A stretch of DNA of 64,000 nt from Chloroflexota bacterium (lineage in GTDB: Bacteria > Chloroflexota > Anaerolineae > Aggregatilineales > Phototrophicaceae), in contig JAPPMO010000037.1 in NCBI GenBank assembly GCA_028873975.1, forward strand, positions 22,367 to 86,366, written 5' to 3'. The notes beneath the pieces were generated by a model. That model saw nothing but the letters and a program-made list of their open reading frames with translations. It was not told the origin of the DNA and did no database searches. The translations under genes were made by a program, and so were the position numbers. Numbering within the stretch: position 1 is the first letter of the stretch; each line of letters starts with the position of its first letter. Positions 45,380 through 52,248 of this stretch are shown here, piece after piece.

Positions 45380-45399
45380 GGGCGGCTCGTGAGCCGCCC
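45380..45399. repeat. REP-like palindrome
   Basis: GGGCGGCTC-GT-GAGCCGCCC, perfect nine-base arms, preceded by TTGTAG as in the palindrome at 18647. It lies in the 263-base gap between convergent selB and the DUF62 gene, and may act as a bidirectional mRNA end. Confidence 0.7.
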
Positions 45400-45495
45400 G
45401 CTTTCACTGACCTTCGTATTCGCGGGACTTTCAGCGGGGCGCATAGACACCGACCGTCAAATGCCCCTGCCGCGCGCGCATTTAGCCATTCATTC

Positions 45496-46344
45496 TCAAG
45501 AAGTCAGTCGCAGCATGACCTTGTCGCCCAGTTGTATATCCAGGCGATCGGCCGCGCTTTCTTGATTCGCGCAGATCTCAAGGAATCCGTTGCTGTCTAT
45601 TTGAGCGAGGATAGCCCCGAGTTGCGCTTCGTGATAGGCGCGCGAGATCCCATGAATGGTATGACTGTGAATGGTAACGTTGGCGCTGGCGGCCGCTAGC
45701 CGCAGCTCCGGGACCTCGCCATTCCATAGCGGGTCAAGGTTCAGTTCATCATCGCCCTGCCAGCGCAAGATGCCGATACTGGTAATGATGTTGCCGAAGT
45801 GATCGATGTGCATGACCTCGCCGGTAACTCGCTGGCGGAAGTAACTAAGCTGGGGTTTGGGAAAGGTGACGATCCGGTCCAGCTCCGGTCCCATATCTTT
45901 TAAGCACGCGGGATCGCTGGCCAAGCGCGCGGCGGCTGGCGCGAAGATGTCGCGGCCATGAAAAGTATGGCTGGCGCCGGGCAGCTGATATTCGGGATTT
46001 TCCAGCGAGACCGCATGATATTCCGAATCGAGGTCAAACAAGCTGTAGCTGAGCAGGCCGTTGTCCGGCGCGACAAAATGATAACCGGCGCATCGCGCCG
46101 CGATTGGCTTGCGCGCGCTGCCGACGCCTGGATCCACGACGGCGCAGAAGACCGTGCCCCCTGGAAAATAGCGGTAACTGTTCAAGAGCGCGAATGCGCC
46201 TTCGCGGACATTCTGCGGCCCGATGGCATGCGTGATATCTACGATTTGCAGTTCGGGAGCAATGCCCAGCATAACCGCTTTCATTGTGCCGACGTAGGTG
46301 TCTTGCGTACCGAAGTCGGTCAGGATCGCTGCGATTTTTGTCAT
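45496..46344 (-). CDS. S-adenosyl-L-methionine hydroxide adenosyltransferase (DUF62 / SAM_adeno_trans)
   Basis: Family related to fluorinase and chlorinase. The common bacterial members hydrolyse SAM to adenosine and methionine. 282 residues. N-terminal domain begins AAILTDFGTQDTYVGTMKAV, followed by VVDPGVGSARKPIAAR and FVAPDNGLLSY. The catalytic Asp-Arg-His triad region is FHGRDIFAPAAARLAS and IDHFGNIITSI. No 21-residue insertion typical of fluorinase is evident, so a SAM hydrolase is more likely than a halogenase (inference). Single gene, SD weak. It diverges from dgt. Confidence 0.88.
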   Translation of the reverse strand: MTKIAAILTDFGTQDTYVGTMKAVMLGIAPELQIVDITHAIGPQNVREGAFALLNSYRYFPGGTVFCAVVDPGVGSARKPIAARCAGYHFVAPDNGLLSYSLFDLDSEYHAVSLENPEYQLPGASHTFHGRDIFAPAAARLASDPACLKDMGPELDRIVTFPKPQLSYFRQRVTGEVMHIDHFGNIITSIGILRWQGDDELNLDPLWNGEVPELRLAAASANVTIHSHTIHGISRAYHEAQLGAILAQIDSNGFLEICANQESAADRLDIQLGDKVMLRLTS

Positions 46345-46478
46345 AAGGCGCTCTTTAGCTGCGAAGGTCTCGTTGAGCTTTATTTTAGCTTATACTGTGC
46401 CGCAGGAAGTTTGCAAGCGTCCGGGATGCGTAATCCGCCCCGCGCCGCTACAATGAGTGCATCAACGAGGGAAGCCAG

Positions 46479-47624
46479 ATGCATCGCAGCCGGTCGCAGC
46501 TAGAGCAGCAAGAATTGGACACGCTCGCGCCTTACGCGCTGTTCAGTCGGCATTCGCGCGGGCGTTTGCATCACGAAGCCGAGCCGCGCTATCGAACCGC
46601 TTTTCAACGCGATAGAGATCGCATCGTGCATTGCGCGGCTTTTCGTCTGCTGGAATACAAAACGCAGGTATTCGTCAATGACGCGGGAGACTATTTTCGC
46701 ACCCGGCTGACGCATACGCTGGAGGTCGCGCAAATCGGCCGTACGCTGGCGCGGGCCCTGGGCGCCAATGAAGATTTGGTCGAAGTCATCTGTCTGGCTC
46801 ACGACCTGGGCCATCCGCCTTTTGGGCATGCCGGCGAAGAGATTTTGAACCAACTCATGGCCGATTGGGGCGGCTTCAACCACAATCACCAGAGTTTTCG
46901 CGTCGTGACAAAATTGGAACGGCGCTATCCCAAATGGAAGGGCTTGAACCTGACAGCCGAGACCCTGGAAGGCATCGCCAAGCACGAAACGGAATATGAC
47001 ATCAGCCACATATCCGGTATCGAGACGGAGGCGGGGGCGAGCCTGGAGGCGCAGATCGCCAACATTGCCGACGAATTGGCATACAACGCTCACGACCTCG
47101 ACGACGGCCTGCAAGCCGGGCTCATCCGCAGCGAGCAATTGCAGAGTCTGGATATCTGGCGAATTGTTACCAATCGACTGGGATGGACCGGCGGCGTATT
47201 GGACGAGGTGGACCGGCATCATGTCATCAGAGAACTGGTTGGCATGCAGGTCGATGATGTCCTGCAAAACAGCGCCGGGAACATTGCAGCGGCGAAGCCC
47301 AGAAGCTCTTTGGATGTGCAGCGACAGCAGCAGCCGCTGGTGAGCCATAGCGAGCGTCAGCAGGGACAGAATCGCGATCTCAAAGACTTTCTCTTCGAGA
47401 ACATGTATCGGCACTATAGAATCCTGCGTATGCAGACGCGGGCTGAACAGATCTTGCAGGCTCTTTTCGCCGGGTATACGAAAGAACCTCGGCAATTGCC
47501 GGATGACTTCCGCGCCAGGCTGGCAAAGGAAGAAATCGAGCGAGTCGTGGCGGACTACATCGCGAGCCTGACCGATCGCAGCGCGTTTCTGGAGTACCGA
47601 CAATTCTTTGACCCAAAATCATGA
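46479..47624 (+). CDS. dgt: Deoxyguanosinetriphosphate triphosphohydrolase-like protein
   Basis: HD-domain dNTPase that removes triphosphate from dGTP or other dNTPs. 381 residues. Metal-binding HD motif: RTRLTHTLEVAQIGRTLARA (first His), CLAHDLGHPPFGHAGEEIL (HD pair), NIADELAYNAHDLDDGLQAG (final Asp). Start region RYRTAFQRDRDRIVHCAAFR and QVFVNDAGDYFRTR is typical of the dGTPase subfamily. ATG 46479 follows GAGGGAAG. It is followed by a Ser/Thr kinase gene starting 19 bases after its stop. Confidence 0.94.
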   Translation: MHRSRSQLEQQELDTLAPYALFSRHSRGRLHHEAEPRYRTAFQRDRDRIVHCAAFRLLEYKTQVFVNDAGDYFRTRLTHTLEVAQIGRTLARALGANEDLVEVICLAHDLGHPPFGHAGEEILNQLMADWGGFNHNHQSFRVVTKLERRYPKWKGLNLTAETLEGIAKHETEYDISHISGIETEAGASLEAQIANIADELAYNAHDLDDGLQAGLIRSEQLQSLDIWRIVTNRLGWTGGVLDEVDRHHVIRELVGMQVDDVLQNSAGNIAAAKPRSSLDVQRQQQPLVSHSERQQGQNRDLKDFLFENMYRHYRILRMQTRAEQILQALFAGYTKEPRQLPDDFRARLAKEEIERVVADYIASLTDRSAFLEYRQFFDPKS

Positions 47625-47643
47625 GCAAGAGCGGGAATTGGCA

Positions 47644-48945
47644 ATGCCGGGAGAAACGCTGCTAAATCAACGCTATGAGCTGGTTGCCCAACAGGGTTCC
47701 GGGGGCATGTCGGTCATCTACAAGTCGCTCGACCGCATGCTCGGTCGCATGGTCGCGATCAAAATCCTGCGCCCCAGCTTGACCCAGGACCCGGCTTTTT
47801 TGGAGAAGTTTCAACAAGAAGCGCGCAGCGTCGCCATGATGTCGCACCCCAATATCGTGACCGTACACGATGTGGGCAGCGACGGGCATACCCATTACAT
47901 CGTGATGGAAATGATTGAGGGACATGACCTGAAGAAAGTCATCCGGGCGCGCGGCGCCTTGCCCCTGGAGCGCGCGCTCGATTACGGAATCCAAATCTGC
48001 GCCGGACTTGGCTTCGCGCATCGCTCGCAATTGGTTCACGCCGACGTGAAGCCGCAGAACATATTGATCAATCGCGACGGCGTCATTAAAGTCACGGACT
48101 TCGGCATCGCCCAGGCTTATACGGACACCATGCCACAGACGCGCAGCGAAGTCGTTTGGGGCAGCCCGCATTATTTCGCGCCGGAACAGGCGCGCGGGGA
48201 GAAACCCTCGCCCGCGTCCGATGTCTATTCCATCGGCGTCGTCATGTTCGAGATGTTCACCGGCCGCCTGCCCTACATCGGCGCCTCCCAAAGGGAGCTT
48301 GCGCTGGCGCATATCCAGTCGGAGATTCCACAGGCGTCGGAGATCAATCCGAAACTTCCCGAAGAAATCAGCAATATCATCGCCAAGGTGATGAGCAAGC
48401 GACCGAATGACCGTTACAAGCATGCGGATCAGTTGGGTCAGATTCTGCAGCGGGCGCGGGAACGCGCGAAGTACGCTCAAATGCAAGCTGAGAGCGGTCG
48501 TATGGCGGCGCCGCCCATCACAGGGAATCCGCCCGTCTCATCGTCCGCGGCAGCGCCCGCGTCTAATCCGGCGCCGCAAGCGTCAAGCTTTACGCCGCCC
48601 CCGGGCGCGGCGGCCGCAAGTCCGTTTCCGCCACTGAATCCGCGACCGGGGGCGCCGGCCGCGTCATCTCAACCCATGGCCAATGCCGCGCCGTCACAGC
48701 CGCCCGCCTCCCCTCCTGGACAAGCGGCGTCAACGATACCCGGTCCGCCACCCGCTCAATTCAATCCGGACGGCAGTCGCAGGCTTGACGCCACTGGCAG
48801 CTTCACCGGACCATTGCTGCCGCAAAGGCAAGAGAAGAGAAATGGCTTGGATTTAGTGACGCTAATCCTGATAGCCTTGGCGTTTTGCGCGGTTGCCGGG
48901 TTGGCGCCCCTCTACCTTTTCGGGGTGTTTCCAATCTTGAGTTGA
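47644..48945 (+). CDS. Membrane-anchored PknB-like Ser/Thr protein kinase
   Basis: 433 residues from ATG 47644 (GGGA nine bases before); a TTG at 47608 inside dgt is the longer option. Kinase domain 11-280: glycine loop GSGGMSVIY, VAIK Lys40, alpha-C Glu59, catalytic loop HADVKPQN with Asp134, DFG 152-154, APEQ. The usual HRD arginine is Ala133, so activation-loop control may differ. Residues about 290-400 are a Pro/Ala/Ser-rich linker, then one membrane helix (LVTLILIALAFCAVAGLAPLY) close to the C-terminus. There is almost nothing outside the membrane, so no PASTA sensor. Substrates unknown. Confidence 0.9.
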   Translation: MPGETLLNQRYELVAQQGSGGMSVIYKSLDRMLGRMVAIKILRPSLTQDPAFLEKFQQEARSVAMMSHPNIVTVHDVGSDGHTHYIVMEMIEGHDLKKVIRARGALPLERALDYGIQICAGLGFAHRSQLVHADVKPQNILINRDGVIKVTDFGIAQAYTDTMPQTRSEVVWGSPHYFAPEQARGEKPSPASDVYSIGVVMFEMFTGRLPYIGASQRELALAHIQSEIPQASEINPKLPEEISNIIAKVMSKRPNDRYKHADQLGQILQRARERAKYAQMQAESGRMAAPPITGNPPVSSSAAAPASNPAPQASSFTPPPGAAAASPFPPLNPRPGAPAASSQPMANAAPSQPPASPPGQAASTIPGPPPAQFNPDGSRRLDATGSFTGPLLPQRQEKRNGLDLVTLILIALAFCAVAGLAPLYLFGVFPILS

Positions 48946-49010
48946 CAAGGGGATCCTCCACAGAAGTAAAGCCAGGTAAGTCATACAAATTCTTCATCAA
49001 TTGTCGAGTC

Positions 49011-49121
49011 GTAGAGGCGAGCCTTGGCTCGCCCAAAATCTCAAGCAGTAGCGGTGGGCGACTCACAGAGTGGCCCTTACATTTACCTTGCGATTTGTTG
49101 CATTTCTTTGTTGGGCTTACT
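49011..49121. repeat. REP-like palindromes after the kinase gene
   Basis: GGCGAGCC-TT-GGCTCGCC (49016-49033) and the imperfect GGGCGACTCACAGAGTGGCCC (49056-49076). They are followed by TTACATTTACCTTGCGATTT and TTGTTGGGCTTACT, which match the sequence after the palindrome at 18647 with a few changes. Most of the 327-base gap 48946-49272 is this repeat. A TACAAT at 49235-49240 may be the -10 of the next gene, but no good -35 was found. Confidence 0.65.
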
Positions 49122-49272
49122 GAGGCGCAGTGGGAAACCAGTTTTGCGAGTGCGTGGCATACTAGCGTAAAGACGACGCGCGCTCTTCGTCAGTCCCAAT
49201 TCTTGAGGATTCATGATAGCGCGCTTTCCTGTGTTACAATCTTTTTGCGAATCCTAGTGAAAGCGATGCCTG

Positions 49273-49836
49273 ATGGCGACCCAAGAGCGCGTATACACGG
49301 CCGCCGATGTCTGGCGACTTGAAGTGGCGAACGAGAATCCTCTGGAGAAATACTACCTCATCGACGGAGAGTTATATATCAAGATGGCGCCGAGTGAATT
49401 GCATGGAGAAACCGCAAACCTGATCGCGCACTACCTGACTGGATTTGTGCTGGAGCGCGGTTTGGGGCGAGTCGGTGTCGAGGTCGGGTACCATCCGCCG
49501 GGGGATCGTCGTACGCTGCTTCTGCCTGATGTTTCATTCACCAGCAAGGCGCGGGCGGCGAAGTGCGCGCGACGTGGTTATGTGCCAATGATGCCCGATA
49601 TGGCGGTAGAGGTGGTCTCGCCCTCACAGTCCCTGGCGCAAGCCCGCCGCAAAGCCGAAACGTACCTGCGTCATGGGACAGCTTTGGTATGGCTCATAGA
49701 CCCGGAGGCAAAAAGCGCCGAGGTCTGGCAGCGGGGAACGGCGCAGCGCGAAGTCATTGACCTGGACGGTGAATTATCTGGCGCTGACATCCTGCCCGGT
49801 TTCAGCCTGCCGCTCAAGCGCTTGTTCTCCGATTAG
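49273..49836 (+). CDS. Uma2 family (DUF820) putative endonuclease
   Basis: 187 residues. PD-(D/E)XK-fold protein of the Uma2 type: YTAADVWRLEVANENPLEKYYLIDGELY, cited as YYLIDGELYIKMAPSELHG, start region; LLLPDVSFTSK; PDMAVEVVSPSQSLAQARRK with the acidic residues and lysine; then LVWLIDPEAKSAEVW. These occur in many copies in Chloroflexota and Cyanobacteria genomes. A nuclease role is inferred from fold only. Its stop overlaps the mutL stop by three bases, tail to tail. A signal-free single gene flanked by repeats upstream. Confidence 0.9.
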   Translation: MATQERVYTAADVWRLEVANENPLEKYYLIDGELYIKMAPSELHGETANLIAHYLTGFVLERGLGRVGVEVGYHPPGDRRTLLLPDVSFTSKARAAKCARRGYVPMMPDMAVEVVSPSQSLAQARRKAETYLRHGTALVWLIDPEAKSAEVWQRGTAQREVIDLDGELSGADILPGFSLPLKRLFSD

Positions 49837-51569
49837 GCGCGGCGAAATTCGAGAGCCAGTTGTTCGCGCGTCAGGCGAATCAGCGTGGTGTTTCCGCTAG
49901 GCGACGCGAAGGGCGATGAGCAGCGTTCCAACTGCGCCACGAGGGTTTGCATTTCTTCCAGCGATAAGATCTGTCCGTTTTTGACCGCCGCGACCGCGGC
50001 CAGGGCAGCGATCGCTTCTTCTATCCCTTTGTCCTTTCGAGACAGATTTTCCAGTATTCCGGGGAACGCGTCGGCGAGGCGGGATGCGGCAATGACCCTG
50101 GGAAGCGACCGGAAGACATAAGTATGCGGCCCGAAGGATTCGATCTCGAATCCCAATTCGGACAGAATTTCCGCGCATTCGCCCAGCACAATATCATGCT
50201 CCGGCGACAGCAAGACCGTCTGGCTGTCGCCCACAGGCTCAGCAAGGGGAGAACCGGCTCGCTGTTCTTCGCGCATCTCTTCGTAGAGAATTCGCTCGTG
50301 AGCGGCGTTTTGGTCTATCAAGTAAAGCCCTGCCGGTCCTTCCGCCACAATATACATAGCGCCGATTTGCCCAACGACGCGCAGAATCGGCAGCGTGCGA
50401 GGTCTGGCGGGCGCGGCGGCCGTCTCCGGAATGGTTCCGAGATCGGCATCATGGAAGAAGTCATCTTTAGCCGTCCCGGCAAAGGATGGCGAGGGCTGCC
50501 GGTAGTCTATTCTTTCATGTGTGAAGCCGTCCATCTTCCACTGATCGACGTCAGATTGCTCAAGATCCGCCTCCAAAAGCGCTTGGCGCACCGCCCGTTG
50601 AACGGTGGAAAACACCTGGCTCGGTTCGCGAAAACGGACCTGCGCTTTAGTCGGATGCACATTGACGTCGACGAAATCAGTCGGGGTGGAAATCAGAAGT
50701 ACGGCGAAAGGAAAGGTCCCGGATTTGATCATGCCTTCATAAGCCTGGGTGATGGCGTGGCTGAGCGCATTGTCTTGTATGGCTCGCCCGTTGACGAAGA
50801 GCGCGATGCGTGTGCGATCGCTCCGCGTTAAGTCGGGCAGGGACGCAAACCCGTGAACCGCGATTGCCGCCTGACCTATTCGGGTCTGCCCCGCGCTTTC
50901 AATGGGGATCATCCGTTTGAAATGGACCCGGCCAAAGACCCCGGCCACGACGTCCGCAAGATCACCGCGCCCGGAAGAGCGAAACTGCTCACGCTCATCT
51001 TGTTTGAGGGTGAAAGCAATATGCGGATAGGCCATGGCGTAACGCGTGACAACCCCTTGAATATTGCGCTTTTCCGTTCGGTCCGCTTTGAGAAATTTCA
51101 AGCGGGCGGGCGTATTGAAGAAGAGATTCTCGACCGCAACAACCGTGCCAGCCGGGGCGCCAATCGGGCTTTGATGGTCAATCTGGCCCCCATTCAAGCG
51201 TAGGGATATTCCCATCGGATCGTCGCGATGTCGGGTGATGATGGTGGTTTGGCTGACGGCCGCGATGCTGGCGAGAGCCTCGCCGCGAAAGCCGAAGGTC
51301 GACAAGTCTTGCAGATCTTCTGTCGCGCGCAACTTGCTGGTGGCGTGTCGCTTGAAGGCCAGCTCAATCTCCAAACCGGGAATGCCCGCGCCATTGTCCG
51401 ATACGCGAATGAGCTGTCTGCCCCCAGCTATCGCCTCCACGTGTACCGAAGTGGCGCCAGCGTCAATGGAGTTTTCAATCAGCTCTTTCACCGCGGAGGC
51501 TGGGCGTTCGACGGCTTCGCCGGCTGCGATTCGCGCTATGACCTGATCGGGCAGGACAATGATTGTCAT
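49833..51569 (-). CDS. mutL: DNA mismatch repair protein MutL
   Basis: 578 residues from ATG 51569; the longer frame to 51731 runs into a dispersed repeat and is rejected. GHKL ATPase domain: IAAGEAVERPASAVKELIEN (Mg-binding Glu/Asn), RVSDNGAGIP, KRHATSKL, TFGFRGEALASIAAVS, then VDVNVHPTKAQVRF closing the N-terminal region. C-terminal dimerisation domain with YLIDQNAAHERILYEE, ending CSSPFASPSGNTTLIRLTRE. The DQHA(X)2E(X)4E endonuclease motif is replaced by DQNAAHERILYE, where the Gln-His form is altered, so nicking activity is uncertain. No mutS is present here. Confidence 0.94.
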   Translation of the reverse strand: MTIIVLPDQVIARIAAGEAVERPASAVKELIENSIDAGATSVHVEAIAGGRQLIRVSDNGAGIPGLEIELAFKRHATSKLRATEDLQDLSTFGFRGEALASIAAVSQTTIITRHRDDPMGISLRLNGGQIDHQSPIGAPAGTVVAVENLFFNTPARLKFLKADRTEKRNIQGVVTRYAMAYPHIAFTLKQDEREQFRSSGRGDLADVVAGVFGRVHFKRMIPIESAGQTRIGQAAIAVHGFASLPDLTRSDRTRIALFVNGRAIQDNALSHAITQAYEGMIKSGTFPFAVLLISTPTDFVDVNVHPTKAQVRFREPSQVFSTVQRAVRQALLEADLEQSDVDQWKMDGFTHERIDYRQPSPSFAGTAKDDFFHDADLGTIPETAAAPARPRTLPILRVVGQIGAMYIVAEGPAGLYLIDQNAAHERILYEEMREEQRAGSPLAEPVGDSQTVLLSPEHDIVLGECAEILSELGFEIESFGPHTYVFRSLPRVIAASRLADAFPGILENLSRKDKGIEEAIAALAAVAAVKNGQILSLEEMQTLVAQLERCSSPFASPSGNTTLIRLTREQLALEFRRA

Positions 51570-51704
51570 TGTTGTTTCGTGTTCTCCCGCGTTAGCGTTT
51601 CGGAGCAAGTATAACAGAAAGTAAAGGCTATGATTCGCATTGCGGCGCAGGGGAAAGCCATGAAAATAGTGGATTTGGTATGATTGCGAGTTCAATGCGG
51701 TGGA

Positions 51705-51790
51705 TTCACCACAAAGACACAAAGAGCGCAAAGATTTTTTTGTTGCTTTTCTCGGTGTCCTTGATGGTTAGAAAAATCTGGTGCAATTGC
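51705..51790. repeat. CACAAAGACAC-type dispersed repeat
   Basis: TTCACCACAAAGACACAAAG, then GAGCGCAAAGATTTTTTTG, TTTCTCGGTGTCC and GTTAGAAAAATCTGGTGCAA. The last part recurs at about 18730, and the first is inverted at 41939-41980. It lies just upstream of mutL on one side and the tRNA-Thr promoter on the other. Confidence 0.65.
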
Positions 51791-51813
51791 CTTGGACCAG
51801 CGACAGACTTGTC

Positions 51814-51842
51814 TTGATTGACTGGCGGCGCGCTGATAGAAT
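51814..51842 (+). promoter_or_regulatory. Promoter of tRNA-Thr (possibly also valS)
   Basis: TTGATT (51814-51819), a 17-base spacer and TAGAAT (51837-51842), 14 bases before the tRNA. No equally good promoter is visible between the tRNA and the T-box, so it may serve both. Confidence 0.65.
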
Positions 51843-51855
51843 AGGTGCGTGGAGC

Positions 51856-51928
51856 GCCACCCTAGCTCAATTGGCAGAGCGATCGCTTCGTAAGCGATAG
51901 GTTATGGGTTCAAGTCCCATGGGTGGCT
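51856..51928 (+). tRNA. tRNA-Thr (anticodon CGT)
   Basis: 73 bases: acceptor GCCACCC/GGGTGGC, D-arm GCTC/GAGC, anticodon stem ATCGC/GCGAT around TTCGTAA, T-arm ATGGG-TTCAAGT-CCCAT, discriminator T. Anticodon CGT reads ACG. CCA not encoded. It lies 48 bases before the valS T-box. Confidence 0.96.
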
Positions 51929-51975
51929 ATCAAGGAACTCAGGTGCCGCAGGACTTAACATTCGAATATCATAAA

Positions 51976-52220
51976 ACGATGATCGGGAGGAGTAGACAAG
52001 CTCACTCGTAATCAGAGACGCGGGTCATAGTCTGGGAGCCCGCCTGCGAAACCTTGTCGAAAGTCGCCCGGGAGTTGCCCGAAAGAACGCAACCGCCAGT
52101 AGATTCGGGACGGTTCACGCCCGTTATCGCGTCTCGAGCGCAGCGGAGTTTTCTCCGCTGAAACAAGGTGGTACCGCGAAGCTTAGCCTTTCGTCCTTGT
52201 ATAGGACGGGAGGCTTTTTT
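51976..52220 (+). promoter_or_regulatory. T-box riboswitch of valS, specifier GUC
   Basis: Stem I has AGTA (51991-51994) opposite GAAA (52059-52062), a loop-E-like pair, with helix GACAAG/CTTGTC (51995-52000 and 52053-52058) above. Directly after GAAA comes GTC (52063-52065), the valine specifier, then CCC pairing with GGG below. The distal part contains AGAGA and CGGG/CCCG. The T-box sequence AAGGTGGTACCGCG is at 52165-52178. The terminator is a twelve-pair stem 52185-52196 with 52204-52215, followed by TTTTT. Uncharged tRNA-Val would stabilise the antiterminator and switch valS on. Confidence 0.93.
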
Positions 52221-52248
52221 GATCTCTTTTGTGAGGAGGACAGGAGCC

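Noticed and set aside
45496-46344. Fluorinase or chlorinase
   Set aside because: No fluorinase-type insertion was seen; the widespread SAM-hydrolase form is more likely.
52051-52060. ACC as the T-box specifier codon
   Set aside because: Pairing GACAAG with CTTGTC and GGG with CCC places GTC, not ACC, next to the GAAA of the specifier loop.
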